Source: Shewanella canadensis (GTDB lineage: Bacteria; Pseudomonadota; Gammaproteobacteria; Enterobacterales; Shewanellaceae). From it: DNA of 48,542 nucleotides. How positions within the stretch are numbered: the first letter of the stretch is position 1; each line of letters opens with the position of its first letter. Of this stretch, positions 6,582 to 14,173 are shown piece after piece. The stretch is from NCBI RefSeq assembly GCF_003966225.1, contig NZ_RXNU01000020.1, positions 1 through 48,542 of the forward strand, given 5' to 3'. The position numbers and the translations under genes are program-made. The notes under the pieces are model-generated. The model had not been told where the DNA came from. It did no database searches and was given only the letters and a program-made list of their open reading frames with translations.

Positions 6582-7450
6582 GCAGCTTCCCTCCCGAAGT
6601 CGAAATCAAGCTGCCCTCCAAATATTTCGCATGACTCAGAACAAGAGCCGGTATCGAATCTTTTAGCTCGTACCATGTCCTGATACAGGGCTTGATAATC
6701 ATTTTCTGAATACATTTTCGCGATACCGTCCAGCGACATTCTTCCTCGGTACATAATCTCCTTTGGCGTTTCCCGATGTCCGTCACGCACATGGGATCCC
6801 GTGATGACCTCATTAAAAACACGCTGCAATCCCTCCTCATCTTTGCAGGCAAGTCCGATTTTTTGCGTTGATTTTTTAATGCAGAATATGCAGTTACCGA
6901 GATGTTCCGGTATTTGCAAATCGAATGGTTGTTGCTTCCACCATGCGAGGATATCTTCCTTCTCAAAGTCTGACAGTTCAGCAAGATATCTGATTCCAGG
7001 CTTTGGCTTTAGCCGCTTCGGTTCATCAGCTCTGATGCCAATCCACGTGGTGTAATTCCCTCGCCCGAAATGGTCATCACAGTATTTGGTGAAGGGAACG
7101 AGTTTTAATCTGTCAGTGCAGAACGCGCCGCCGACGTATGGAGTGCCATATTTCTTTACCATATCGATAAATGGCTTCAGAACAGGCATTCGCGTCTGAA
7201 TATCCTTTGGTTCCCATACCGTATAACCATTTGGCTGTCCAAGCTCCGGGTTGATATCAACCTGCAATACGGTGAGCGGTATATCCCAGAACTTCACAAC
7301 TTCCCTGACAAACCGATATGTCATTGGATGTTCACAACCTGTATCCATGAAAACGTAATGCACGTCTTTACCTGCCCGTCGCTTTTGCTCCATTAGCCAG
7401 AGCAAATATGCTGACGTCCTGCCACCGGAGAAACTAACGACATTTATCAT
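6578..7450 (-). CDS. ninC: NinC, PAPS-reductase-like protein
   Basis: NinC has 290 residues from the ATG at 7450 (MINVVSFSGGRTSAYLL). The SFSGGRTSA loop is the PP-loop of the adenosine 3'-phosphate 5'-phosphosulfate reductase/ATP pyrophosphatase superfamily. A cysteine cluster (CIFCIKKS near 200) may bind a metal. A frame extending upstream overlaps ninB and is not favoured. It overlaps ninB and ninD by four bases each. Its substrate in phage infection is not known; nucleotide binding is a family-based inference. Confidence 0.93.
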   Translation of the reverse strand: MINVVSFSGGRTSAYLLWLMEQKRRAGKDVHYVFMDTGCEHPMTYRFVREVVKFWDIPLTVLQVDINPELGQPNGYTVWEPKDIQTRMPVLKPFIDMVKKYGTPYVGGAFCTDRLKLVPFTKYCDDHFGRGNYTTWIGIRADEPKRLKPKPGIRYLAELSDFEKEDILAWWKQQPFDLQIPEHLGNCIFCIKKSTQKIGLACKDEEGLQRVFNEVITGSHVRDGHRETPKEIMYRGRMSLDGIAKMYSENDYQALYQDMVRAKRFDTGSCSESCEIFGGQLDFDFGREAA

Positions 7451-7887
7451 GCAGCCCTGTCTCCCCATCTCGCTTTCCACTCCAGAGCCAGTCTCGCTTC
7501 GTCTGACCACTTAACGCCACGCTCTGTACCGAATGCCTGTATAAGCTCTAATAGCTCCGCAAATTCGCCTACACGCATCCTGCTGGTTGACTGGCCTATT
7601 ACCACAAAGCCATTCCCGGCAAGGTTAGGAACAACATCCTGCTGCTTTAATGCTGCGGTAAACACACACTTCCAGCTTTCTGCATCCAGCCAGCGACCAT
7701 GCCATTCAACCTGACGAGAGACGTCACCTAAGCAGGCCCATAGCTTCCTGTTTTGGTCTAAGCTGCGGTTGCGTTCCTGAATGGTTACTACGATTGGTTT
7801 GGTTGGGTCTGGAAGGATTTGCTGTACTGCGTGAATAGCGTTTTGCTGATGTGCTGGAGATCGAATTTCAAAGGTTAGTTTTTTCAT
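7447..7887 (-). CDS. ninB: NinB (Orf) recombination mediator
   Basis: NinB, or Orf, is a 146-residue single-strand DNA-binding protein that can replace RecFOR functions in lambda Red recombination and interacts with SSB. The ATG at 7887 (MKKLTFEIRSPAHQQ) is preceded by GAGGGA. A slightly longer frame starts six codons upstream. It is the first gene after terminator tR2, so its expression, with the rest of the nin genes and Q, depends on N antitermination. It overlaps ninC by four bases. Confidence 0.94.
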   Translation of the reverse strand: MKKLTFEIRSPAHQQNAIHAVQQILPDPTKPIVVTIQERNRSLDQNRKLWACLGDVSRQVEWHGRWLDAESWKCVFTAALKQQDVVPNLAGNGFVVIGQSTSRMRVGEFAELLELIQAFGTERGVKWSDEARLALEWKARWGDRAA

Positions 7888-7906
7888 GACTTCCCTCTCC
7901 CCCAAA

Positions 7907-7935
7907 TAAAAAGGCCTGCGATTACCAGCAGGCCT
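7907..7935 (-). terminator. tR2 terminator between ren and ninB
   Basis: On the minus strand an 8-bp stem (7912-7919 with 7928-7935, AGGCCTGC and its complement) is followed by TTTTTATTT. It separates the replication genes from the nin-Q segment and is passed only by N-modified polymerase. Confidence 0.9.
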
Positions 7936-7960
7936 GTTATTAGCTCAGTAATGTAGATGG

Positions 7961-8251
7961 TCATCTTTTAACTCCATATACCGCCAATACCCGTTTCATC
8001 GCGGCACTCTGGCGACACTCCTTAAAAACCAGGTTCGTGCTCATCTTTCCTTCCCGTTCTTCCCTGGTAGCAAACCGGTAATACACCGTTCGCCAGACCT
8101 TACCTTCGATAACCAGAAGACCTGCCCGTGCCATTTTAGCCGCGGCCTGATTTATGCTGGTTACTGTTGCGCCTGTTAGCGCGGCAACGTCCGGCGCACA
8201 GAAGCTATTATGCGTCCCCAGGTAATGAATAATTGCCTCTTTGCCCGTCAT
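7961..8251 (-). CDS. ren: Ren, protection from Rex exclusion
   Basis: Ren is a 96-residue protein that shields lambda replication from RexAB-mediated exclusion. The sequence contains a winged-helix-like pattern (LGTHNSFCAPDVAALTGAT, then SINQAAAKMARAGLL at about 15-50). Its start overlaps the end of P by four bases, so it is coupled to the replication genes. How it acts is not settled. It lies in the same genome as rexA/rexB at 11417-12706, its known counterpart. Confidence 0.95.
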   Translation of the reverse strand: MTGKEAIIHYLGTHNSFCAPDVAALTGATVTSINQAAAKMARAGLLVIEGKVWRTVYYRFATREEREGKMSTNLVFKECRQSAAMKRVLAVYGVKR

Positions 8252-8949
8252 ACACTTGCTCCTTTCAGTCCGAACTTAGCTTTGATTTCTGCGATCTTCG
8301 CCAGAGCCTGTGCACGATTTAGAGGTCTACCGCCCATGACAGGAAGTTGTTTTACTGGTTCAGGGATCGCCTCACCACGGTTAATTCTCGCAGTCATATG
8401 GACAAGCTCATCTGCGGCCTTACGGCGTAATTCCGCATCAGTAAGCGCATTGGCCCGCATGTTCTGATACAGGTTGGTAACCAGCCAGTAGTGCGCGTTT
8501 GATTTCCACGGATAAGACTCCGCATCCGGATACAGGCCTCGCTTCCGGCAATACTCGTAAACCATATCAACCAGCTCGCTGACGTTTGGCAGTCCGGCGG
8601 TAACGGATGCTTCTTCCCGGCACCATGCAACAAACTGCCCGGGTGATGGCAGAAATGGTCGATTCTGCCGACGGGCTACGCGCATTCCTGCGTTAACCTG
8701 TTCCATCGTGGTGATCCCGTTTTCCCGAAAAGCCAGAACCCACTGGCGACGGATTTCGTTCACTTCGTTCTGGTCACGGTTAGCCAGGCTCGCCGGGAAA
8801 GTTGCCAGTAACTGGCTGAACACACCGTTGATGATCTGCGCTACCTGCTGTACCTGCGGCTTTTCGTCGTACTGTTCCGGCATGTTGTTGGCGATCCGAC
8901 GCATCTGCTCACGGTCAAAGTTAACCATCTGTGCGGCGATGTTTTTCAT
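8248..8949 (-). CDS. P: P replication protein (DnaB helicase loader)
   Basis: P is the 233-residue helicase loader. It captures host DnaB and delivers it to O bound at ori, and the complex is then remodelled by DnaK/DnaJ/GrpE to free the helicase. The N-terminal half is helical and charged; there is no Walker motif, as expected, since lambda P is not an AAA+ loader. It overlaps O by four bases upstream and ren by four downstream. Transcription is from pR. Confidence 0.97.
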   Translation of the reverse strand: MKNIAAQMVNFDREQMRRIANNMPEQYDEKPQVQQVAQIINGVFSQLLATFPASLANRDQNEVNEIRRQWVLAFRENGITTMEQVNAGMRVARRQNRPFLPSPGQFVAWCREEASVTAGLPNVSELVDMVYEYCRKRGLYPDAESYPWKSNAHYWLVTNLYQNMRANALTDAELRRKAADELVHMTARINRGEAIPEPVKQLPVMGGRPLNRAQALAKIAEIKAKFGLKGASV

Positions 8950-9845
8950 AGATCCACCCCGTAAATCCAGTCTGTGTTTGTCAGGTCGAGTTTTGGTTTG
9001 CTGGCTGTCACGCCTGCCTGTTGCTTGTTACGGTTGATTTCGAGTTGGGTCCACTTATCGCGGAGTTTGGCCGGGCTCAGCACGTTACCGGACCAGAAGT
9101 TGTCCTGGCATGCCCAGCGGAACAGCACACACATGTCGCGGTGGTTACGTCCGTCACGTTCACGCATCAGGCGGATATCGTTAGCCCACCCAGCAAAATT
9201 CGGTTTTCTGGCTGATGGTGCGATAGTCTTCACCATGTCAAACATCCACTCTGCGGCGGTCAGGTCTTCTGCTGTCCCCCACTTGCTGCCGCTCTGAATT
9301 GCAGCATCCGGTTTCACCACAGAAAGGTCGTTTTCTGGCTGGTCAGAGGATTCGCCAGAATTCTCTGACGAATAATCTTTTCTTTTTTCTTTTGTAATAG
9401 TGTCTTTTGTGTCCCCCTGTTTTGAGGGATAGCAATCCCCCAATTTGAGGGATGTTTTATCCCTCGTTTTAGGGGATTTTCCCTCGTTTTGAGGGATGCA
9501 CCATTCTGAGATGTTTTTATTTGGTCCAAACATGCCGCCTTGCTGCTTGATAATATTCATTCTGACGAGTTCTAACTTGGCTTCATTGCACCGTTTGACA
9601 GGTAACTTTGTAATCTCGCTAAGTTGAGAATCGGTGATTCTGTCCATTGGTTTATTCCACCCATAGGTTTTACGCAGAATGGCAAGCAGCACTTTAAACT
9701 GTCGCTTGGTCAGATCTGCGCCCGAATAAGCCTCAAGCAGCATATTTGATAGTCTGGCGTAACCATCATCGAGATCTGCCACATTACGCTCCTGTCCGGC
9801 AAAGTTACCTCTGCCGAAGTTGAGTATTTTTGCTGTATTTGTCAT
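8946..9845 (-). CDS. O: O replication initiator, containing ori
   Basis: O is the 299-residue origin-binding protein. The N-terminal part (about 1-140) carries a winged helix-turn-helix (DSQLSEITKLPVKRCNEAK) that binds the iterons, and the C-terminal part binds P. Residues about 117-145 are encoded by the origin itself: four iterons at 9412-9497 on the DNA read as repeated Lys/Ser/Leu-rich peptide. An AT-rich unwinding region follows. The oop RNA and its promoter lie just upstream on the other strand. O is short-lived in the cell because ClpXP degrades it. Confidence 0.97.
   Translation of the reverse strand: MTNTAKILNFGRGNFAGQERNVADLDDGYARLSNMLLEAYSGADLTKRQFKVLLAILRKTYGWNKPMDRITDSQLSEITKLPVKRCNEAKLELVRMNIIKQQGGMFGPNKNISEWCIPQNEGKSPKTRDKTSLKLGDCYPSKQGDTKDTITKEKRKDYSSENSGESSDQPENDLSVVKPDAAIQSGSKWGTAEDLTAAEWMFDMVKTIAPSARKPNFAGWANDIRLMRERDGRNHRDMCVLFRWACQDNFWSGNVLSPAKLRDKWTQLEINRNKQQAGVTASKPKLDLTNTDWIYGVDL
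9361..9497. other. ori: Replication origin ori (four iterons plus AT-rich region)
   Basis: Four 18-19 bp iterons with an ATCCCTC / GAGGGAT dyad lie at 9412-9430, 9435-9453, 9459-9477 and 9480-9497. Next to them, at 9361-9411, one strand is almost pure purine (AAAAGAAAAAAGAAAAGA on the minus strand), the melting region. The whole origin is within the O coding sequence. Confidence 0.95.
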
Positions 9846-9856
9846 AATGACTCCTG
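9820..9856 (+). promoter_or_regulatory. pO promoter of oop RNA
   Basis: A -35 TTGAGT (9820-9825) and a -10 CATAAT (9843-9848) are separated by 17 bases, with the start at G9856. It reads away from O and towards the 3' end of cII. Confidence 0.8.
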
Positions 9857-9932
9857 TTGATAGATCCAGTAATGACCTCAGAACTCCATCTGGATTTGTT
9901 CAGAACGCTCGGTTGCCGCCGGGCGTTTTTTA
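9856..9932 (+). ncRNA. oop: oop antisense RNA
   Basis: This 77-base RNA begins at 9856 and ends in the T run after a GC hairpin (about 9905-9931). Its 3' part is complementary to the last 55 bases of cII (9878-9932), so it promotes RNase III cleavage of cII mRNA and lowers CII. The size and both ends match the known oop RNA. Confidence 0.93.
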
Positions 9933-10171
9933 TTGGTGAGAATCGCAGCAACTTGTCGCGCCAATCGAGCCATGTCGTCGTCAACGACCCCCCATTCAAG
10001 AACAGCAAGCAGCATTGAGAACTTTGGAATCCAGTCCCTCTTCCACCTGCTGATCTGCGACTTATCAACGCCCACAGCTTCCGCTGTCTTCTCAGTTCCA
10101 AGCATTGCGATTTTGTTAAGCAACGCACTCTCGATTCGTAGAGCCTCGTTGCGTTTGTTTGCACGAACCAT
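9878..10171 (-). CDS. cII: CII transcription activator
   Basis: CII is a 97-residue tetrameric activator that turns on pE, pI and paQ by binding TTGC-N6-TTGC. The helix-turn-helix is at about 25-45 (GTEKTAEAVGVDKSQISRWK). The start is ATG 10171 (MVRANKRNEAL); the frame is open further upstream but lacks the right ribosome site. The C-terminal tail is the target of FtsH, and CIII blocks that decay. The 5' end overlaps the pE CII site in DNA, and the 3' end is covered by oop. Confidence 0.98.
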   Translation of the reverse strand: MVRANKRNEALRIESALLNKIAMLGTEKTAEAVGVDKSQISRWKRDWIPKFSMLLAVLEWGVVDDDMARLARQVAAILTNKKRPAATERSEQIQMEF

Positions 10172-10188
10172 ATGTAAGTATTTCCTTA
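10149..10188 (+). promoter_or_regulatory. pE (pRE) promoter for establishment of lysogeny
   Basis: The CII site TTGC-GTTTGT-TTGC lies at 10149-10162, with a -10 AAGTAT at 10176-10181 and the start at about 10188. It drives cI from a point beyond cro, so the transcript is also antisense to cro. Confidence 0.93.
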
Positions 10189-10204
10189 GATAACAATTGA
10201 TTGA

Positions 10205-10246
10205 ATGTATGCAAATAAATGCATACACCATAGGTGTGGTTTAATT
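10205..10246 (-). terminator. tR1 terminator region
   Basis: A 7-bp dyad GTATGCA / TGCATAC (10207-10213 with 10220-10226) and a second dyad near ACCACACC/GGTGTGGT lie between cro and cII. tR1 is Rho-dependent with no strong T run, and N at nutR suppresses it. Limits are approximate. Confidence 0.7.
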
Positions 10247-10250
10247 TGAT

Positions 10251-10282
10251 GCCCTTTTTCAGGGCTGGAATGTGTAAGAGCG
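10251..10282 (-). promoter_or_regulatory. nutR (boxB and boxA)
   Basis: On the minus strand boxA CGCTCTTACACA (10271-10282) is followed by the boxB hairpin GCCCTGAAAAAGGGC (10251-10265). N binds the GNRA-like boxB loop, and Nus factors assemble on boxA. Confidence 0.95.
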
Positions 10283-10289
10283 GGGTTAT

Positions 10290-10490
10290 TTATGCTGTTG
10301 TTTTTTTGTTACTCGGGAAGGGCTTTACCTCTTCCGCATAAACGCTTCCATCAGCGTTTATAGTTAAAAAAATCTTTCGGCCTGCATGAATGGCCTTGTT
10401 GATCGCGCTTTGATATACGCCGAGATCTTTAGCTGTCTTGGTTTGCCCAAAGCGCATTGCATAATCTTTCAGGGTTATGCGTTGTTCCAT
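10290..10490 (-). CDS. cro: Cro repressor
   Basis: Cro is a 66-residue DNA-binding protein with a helix-turn-helix at about 15-36 (FGQTKTAKDLGVYQSAINKA) and a basic C-terminal tail (PSNKKTTA). It binds OR3 first, shutting off pRM, and later damps pR and pL. It is the first gene of the pR transcript; an AGGAGGTTGTATG-type ribosome site precedes its ATG at 10490. In a cI857 lysogen shifted to high temperature, Cro commits the cell to lytic growth. Confidence 0.98.
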   Translation of the reverse strand: MEQRITLKDYAMRFGQTKTAKDLGVYQSAINKAIHAGRKIFLTINADGSVYAEEVKPFPSNKKTTA

Positions 10491-10507
10491 ACAACCTCCT
10501 TAGTACA

Positions 10508-10543
10508 TGCAACCATTATCACCGCCAGAGGTAAAATAGTCAA
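10508..10543 (-). promoter_or_regulatory. pR promoter
   Basis: On the minus strand a -35 TTGACT (10538-10543) and a -10 GATAAT (10515-10520) are 17 bases apart, with the start near 10508. OR1 and OR2 overlap it, so bound CI or Cro blocks polymerase. Confidence 0.95.
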
Positions 10544-10580
10544 CACGCACGGTGTTAGATATTTATCCCTTGCGGTGATA
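10517..10580. promoter_or_regulatory. OR: Right operator OR1-OR2-OR3
   Basis: Three 17-bp sites are seen: OR1 at 10517-10533, OR2 at 10541-10557 and OR3 at 10564-10580. Each is a partial palindrome built from TATCACCGC-type half-sites. OR1 and OR2 hold CI cooperatively; OR3 is the preferred Cro site. Confidence 0.97.
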
Positions 10581-10591
10581 GATTTAACGTA
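10556..10591 (+). promoter_or_regulatory. pRM promoter for cI maintenance
   Basis: A -35 TAGATA (10556-10561) and a -10 TAGATT (10579-10584) flank OR3, with a 17-base spacer. The transcript starts at the A of the cI ATG (10591), giving a leaderless mRNA. CI at OR2 activates it and CI or Cro at OR3 represses it. Confidence 0.95.
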
Positions 10592-11304
10592 TGAGCACAA
10601 AAAAGAAACCATTAACACAAGAGCAGCTTGAGGACGCACGTCGCCTTAAAGCAATTTATGAAAAAAAGAAAAATGAACTTGGCTTATCCCAGGAATCTGT
10701 CGCAGACAAGATGGGGATGGGGCAGTCAGGCGTTGGTGCTTTATTTAATGGCATCAATGCATTAAATGCTTATAACGCCGCATTGCTTACAAAAATTCTC
10801 AAAGTTAGCGTTGAAGAATTTAGCCCTTCAATCGCCAGAGAAATCTACGAGATGTATGAAGCGGTTAGTATGCAGCCGTCACTTAGAAGTGAGTATGAGT
10901 ACCCTGTTTTTTCTCATGTTCAGGCAGGGATGTTCTCACCTAAGCTTAGAACCTTTACCAAAGGTGATGCGGAGAGATGGGTAAGCACAACCAAAAAAGC
11001 CAGTGATTCTGCATTCTGGCTTGAGGTTGAAGGTAATTCCATGACCGCACCAACAGGCTCCAAGCCAAGCTTTCCTGACGGAATGTTAATTCTCGTTGAC
11101 CCTGAGCAGGCTGTTGAGCCAGGTGATTTCTGCATAGCCAGACTTGGGGGTGATGAGTTTACCTTCAAGAAACTGATCAGGGATAGCGGTCAGGTGTTTT
11201 TACAACCACTAAACCCACAGTACCCAATGATCCCATGCAATGAGAGTTGTTCCGTTGTGGGGAAAGTTATCGCTAGTCAGTGGCCTGAAGAGACGTTTGG
11301 CTGA
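10591..11304 (+). CDS. cI: CI repressor, cI857 ind1 alleles
   Basis: CI is the 237-residue repressor with an N-terminal helix-turn-helix domain (about 33-52, SQESVADKMGMGQSGVGALF) and a C-terminal LexA-like dimerisation and self-cleavage domain. The cleavage bond Ala112-Gly113 (QAGMF), Ser150 and Lys193 are present. Two changes from wild type are visible. Codon 67 is ACA, Thr instead of Ala (A66T without Met), the heat-sensitive cI857 allele. Codon 118 is AAG, Lys instead of Glu (E117K), the ind1 allele, which blocks RecA-stimulated cleavage and creates a HindIII site. The protein holds lysogeny at low temperature, fails when heated, and does not respond to DNA damage. Confidence 0.99.
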   Translation: MSTKKKPLTQEQLEDARRLKAIYEKKKNELGLSQESVADKMGMGQSGVGALFNGINALNAYNAALLTKILKVSVEEFSPSIAREIYEMYEAVSMQPSLRSEYEYPVFSHVQAGMFSPKLRTFTKGDAERWVSTTKKASDSAFWLEVEGNSMTAPTGSKPSFPDGMLILVDPEQAVEPGDFCIARLGGDEFTFKKLIRDSGQVFLQPLNPQYPMIPCNESCSVVGKVIASQWPEETFG

Positions 11305-11416
11305 TCGGCAAGGTGTTCTGGTCGGCGCATAGCTGATAACAATTGAGCAAGAATCTTCATCGAATTAGGGGAATTTTCACTCCCCTCAGAACATAACATA
11401 GTAAATGGATTGAATT

Positions 11417-12256
11417 ATGAAGAATGGTTTTTATGCGACTTACCGCAGCAAAAATAAAGGGAAAGATAAGCGCTCAATAAACCTGTCTGTTTTCCTTAAT
11501 TCTCTGCTGGCTGATAATCATCACCTGCAGGTTGGCTCCAATTATTTGTATATTCATAAAATCGATGGAAAAACTTTTCTCTTTACCAAAACAAATGACA
11601 AGAGTCTGGTTCAGAAGATAAATCGCTCTAAAGCTTCAGTTGAAGATATTAAGAACAGCCTCGCAGATGACGAATCATTGGGATTCCCATCTTTTTTGTT
11701 TGTTGAAGGCGACACCATTGGTTTTGCCAGAACTGTTTTCGGGCCGACCACATCCGATCTGACAGATTTTTTAATCGGGAAAGGAATGTCATTAAGCAGT
11801 GGAGAGCGCGTTCAGATAGAGCCACTGATGAGGGGAACCACCAAAGACGATGTTATGCATATGCATTTCATCGGCCGAACAACGGTGAAGGTAGAAGCCA
11901 AGCTACCTGTATTTGGCGATATATTAAAGGTCTTAGGGGCAACAGATATTGAAGGGGAGCTTTTTGACTCATTGGATATAGTCATTAAGCCAAAATTTAA
12001 AAGGGATATAAAAAAGGTTGCCAAGGATATTATTTTTAACCCGTCACCTCAATTTTCAGACATTAGCCTGCGGGCAAAAGATGAGGCCGGAGATATTTTA
12101 ACAGAACATTATCTATCAGAAAAAGGCCATCTCTCAGCGCCTCTGAACAAGGTCACCAATGCTGAGATAGCTGAAGAGATGGCATATTGCTACGCAAGAA
12201 TGAAAAGTGATATACTGGAATGTTTTAAAAGGCAGGTGGGCAAAGTTAAGGATTAA
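11417..12256 (+). CDS. rexA: RexA exclusion protein
   Basis: RexA is a 279-residue cytoplasmic protein, co-transcribed with cI in lysogens. Together with RexB it excludes T4 rII mutants and some other phages: a phage DNA-protein complex is thought to trigger RexA, which opens the RexB channel. No classical domain is visible; the protein is basic and mixed alpha/beta. It begins 112 bases after cI, so it is read from pRM and pE transcripts. The stop is followed by a TCAGGAG ribosome site for rexB. Confidence 0.97.
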   Translation: MKNGFYATYRSKNKGKDKRSINLSVFLNSLLADNHHLQVGSNYLYIHKIDGKTFLFTKTNDKSLVQKINRSKASVEDIKNSLADDESLGFPSFLFVEGDTIGFARTVFGPTTSDLTDFLIGKGMSLSSGERVQIEPLMRGTTKDDVMHMHFIGRTTVKVEAKLPVFGDILKVLGATDIEGELFDSLDIVIKPKFKRDIKKVAKDIIFNPSPQFSDISLRAKDEAGDILTEHYLSEKGHLSAPLNKVTNAEIAEEMAYCYARMKSDILECFKRQVGKVKD

Positions 12257-12271
12257 TTATCAGGAGTAATT

Positions 12272-12706
12272 ATGCGGAACAGAATCATGCCTGGTGTTTA
12301 CATAGTAATAATTCCTTACGTTATCGTAAGCATTTGCTATCTCCTTTTCCGCCACTACATTCCTGGTGTTTCTTTTTCAGCTCATAGAGATGGTCTTGGG
12401 GCGACATTGTCATCATATGCAGGAACCATGATTGCAATCCTGATTGCTGCCTTGACGTTTCTAATCGGAAGCAGAACGCGCCGACTGGCCAAGATTAGAG
12501 AGTATGGGTATATGACATCGGTAGTTATTGTCTATGCCCTTAGTTTTGTTGAGCTTGGAGCTTTGTTTTTCTGCGGGTTATTGCTTCTTTCCAGCATAAG
12601 CGGCTACATGATACCCACTATCGCCATCGGCATTGCCTCTGCATCGTTCATTCATATATGCATCCTTGTTTTCCAACTATATAATTTGACCAGAGAACAA
12701 GAATAA
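12272..12706 (+). CDS. rexB: RexB membrane ion channel
   Basis: RexB is a 144-residue inner-membrane protein with four hydrophobic segments (about 7-27, 47-66, 81-104 and 108-131). It depolarises the membrane when activated by RexA, aborting infection by the excluded phage. It is also reported to slow ClpP-dependent decay of antitoxins and O. It ends the immunity operon, and the terminator hairpin begins within its stop codon. It can be transcribed separately from pLIT inside rexA, which I did not try to place. Confidence 0.97.
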   Translation: MRNRIMPGVYIVIIPYVIVSICYLLFRHYIPGVSFSAHRDGLGATLSSYAGTMIAILIAALTFLIGSRTRRLAKIREYGYMTSVVIVYALSFVELGALFFCGLLLLSSISGYMIPTIAIGIASASFIHICILVFQLYNLTREQE

Positions 12707-12731
12707 CCCGGCCTCAGCGCCGGGTTTTCTT
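12705..12731 (+). terminator. Terminator of the cI-rexA-rexB operon
   Basis: An 8-bp stem (AACCCGGC, 12705-12712, with 12719-12726) closes a six-base loop and runs into four T. It starts inside the rexB stop codon and insulates the immunity operon from pL. Confidence 0.92.
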
Positions 12732-12879
12732 TGCCTCACGATCGCCCCCAAAACACATAACCAATTGTATTTATTGAAAAATAAATAGATACAACTCACT
12801 AAACATAGCAATTCAGATCTCTCACCTACCAAACAATGCCCCCCTGCAAAAAATAAATTCATATAAAAAACATACAGAT

Positions 12880-12940
12880 AACCATCTGCGGTGATAAATT
12901 ATCTCTGGCGGTGTTGACATAAATACCACTGGCGGTGATA
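12880..12940. promoter_or_regulatory. OL: Left operator OL3-OL2-OL1
   Basis: Three 17-bp operator sites lie at 12880-12896 (OL3), 12900-12916 (OL2) and 12924-12940 (OL1). All share the GCGGTGATA-type half-site. CI octamers can bridge OL and OR, about 2.3 kb apart here, by DNA looping. Confidence 0.96.
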
Positions 12941-12949
12941 CTGAGCACA
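12914..12949 (+). promoter_or_regulatory. pL promoter
   Basis: A consensus -35 TTGACA (12914-12919) and a -10 GATACT (12937-12942) are 17 bases apart; the start is at about 12949. OL1 and OL2 overlap it. It drives N and the whole left operon through int. Confidence 0.96.
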
Positions 12950-12981
12950 TCAGCAGGACGCACTGACCACCATGAAGGTGA

Positions 12982-13012
12982 CGCTCTTAAAAATTAAGCC
13001 CTGAAGAAGGGC
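12982..13012 (+). promoter_or_regulatory. nutL (boxA and boxB)
   Basis: boxA CGCTCTTAA starts at 12982 and the boxB hairpin GCCCTGAAGAAGGGC spans 12998-13012. N loads here and antiterminates the pL transcript. Confidence 0.95.
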
Positions 13013-13170
13013 AGCATTCAAAGCAGAAGGCTTTGGGGTGTGTGATACGAAACGAAGCATTGGCCGTAAGTGCGATTCCGGATTAGCTGCCAATGTGCCA
13101 ATCGCGGGGGGTTTTCGTTCAGGACTACAACTGCCACACACCACCAAAGCTAACTGACAGGAGAATCCAG

Positions 13171-13494
13171 ATGGATGCACAAACACGCCGCCGCGAACGT
13201 CGCGCAGAGAAACAGGCTCAATGGAAAGCAGCAAATCCCCTGTTGGTTGGGGTAAGCGCAAAACCAGTTAACCGCCCTATTCTCTCGCTGAATCGCAAAC
13301 CGAAATCACGAGTAGAAAGCGCACTAAATCCGATAGACCTTACAGTGCTGGCTGAATACCACAAACAGATTGAAAGCAACCTGCAACGTATTGAGCGCAA
13401 GAATCAGCGCACATGGTACAGCAAGCCTGGCGAACGCGGCATAACATGCAGTGGACGCCAGAAAATTAAGGGAAAATCGATTCCTCTTATCTAG
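13171..13494 (+). CDS. N: N early antiterminator
   Basis: N is a 107-residue intrinsically disordered protein that binds boxB RNA through its Arg-rich N-terminus (MDAQTRRRERRAEKQAQWK) and, with NusA, B, E and G, makes RNA polymerase resistant to terminators. The ATG at 13171 is chosen because ACAGGAGAA lies just upstream and it begins the known protein. A frame open from 13093 would add 26 unrelated residues within the structured leader. The leader holds an RNase III hairpin that frees N from self-repression. The stop abuts that of sieB on the other strand. Confidence 0.97.
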   Translation: MDAQTRRRERRAEKQAQWKAANPLLVGVSAKPVNRPILSLNRKPKSRVESALNPIDLTVLAEYHKQIESNLQRIERKNQRTWYSKPGERGITCSGRQKIKGKSIPLI

Positions 13495-14049
13495 TTACTT
13501 AGATATTGGCCTTGGCTTTATCTCAATATTATATGGATCATAGCTGGCAACTAATTCAGTCCAGTAAATATCCTCAATAGGGAATAATATATGCTTTCCA
13601 TTCCATCGGGAAAAAGTTTTGTTCAACACACCAAGCTCAATCAACTCACTAATGTATGGGAATTGTTTTGATGTAACCACATACTTCCTGCCTTCATTAA
13701 GGGCTGCGCACAAAACCATAGATTGCTCTTCTGTAAGGTTTTGAATTACTGATCGCACTTTATCGTTTTGCATCTTAATGCGTTTTCTTAGCTTAAATCG
13801 CTTATATCTGGCGCTGGCAATAGCTGATAATCGATGCACATTAATTGCTAGCGAAAATGCAAGAGCAAAGACGAAAACATGCCACACATGAGGAATACCG
13901 ATTCTCTCATTAACATATTCAGGCCAGTTATCTGGGCTTAAAAGCAGAAGTCCAACCCAGATAACGATCATATACATGGTTCTCTCCAGAGGTTCATTAC
14001 TGAACACTCGTCCGAGAATAACGAGTGGATCCATTTCTATACTCATCAA
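13495..14049 (-). CDS. sieB: SieB superinfection exclusion protein
   Basis: SieB is a 184-codon frame transcribed against the pL operon. It aborts lytic growth of certain superinfecting lambdoid phages. Two hydrophobic segments near the N-terminus (MYMIVIWVGLLLLSP and WHVFVFALAFSLAIN) make it an inner-membrane protein, and a basic region (KRFKLRKRIKMQND) follows on the cytoplasmic side. In related phage P22 an internal in-frame start gives the antagonist Esc; the same could apply here. The exact start is uncertain, as MMS and MDP are both possible. Confidence 0.9.
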   Translation of the reverse strand: MMSIEMDPLVILGRVFSNEPLERTMYMIVIWVGLLLLSPDNWPEYVNERIGIPHVWHVFVFALAFSLAINVHRLSAIASARYKRFKLRKRIKMQNDKVRSVIQNLTEEQSMVLCAALNEGRKYVVTSKQFPYISELIELGVLNKTFSRWNGKHILFPIEDIYWTELVASYDPYNIEIKPRPISK

Positions 14050-14173
14050 ACTGTAGGGGTTGTAATAGTTTATCCGATTTCTCGCTGTAGGGGTACACGA
14101 GAACCACCGAGCCTGATGTGGTTAAAAGACAGGCACAATCTTTACTACCGCAATCCACTATTTAAGGTGATAT

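Noticed and set aside
9412..9497. Regularly spaced short repeats considered as a CRISPR-like array
   Set aside because: Only four 18-19 bp units with 1-5 bp spacing, inside the O gene; they are the known iterons of lambda ori.
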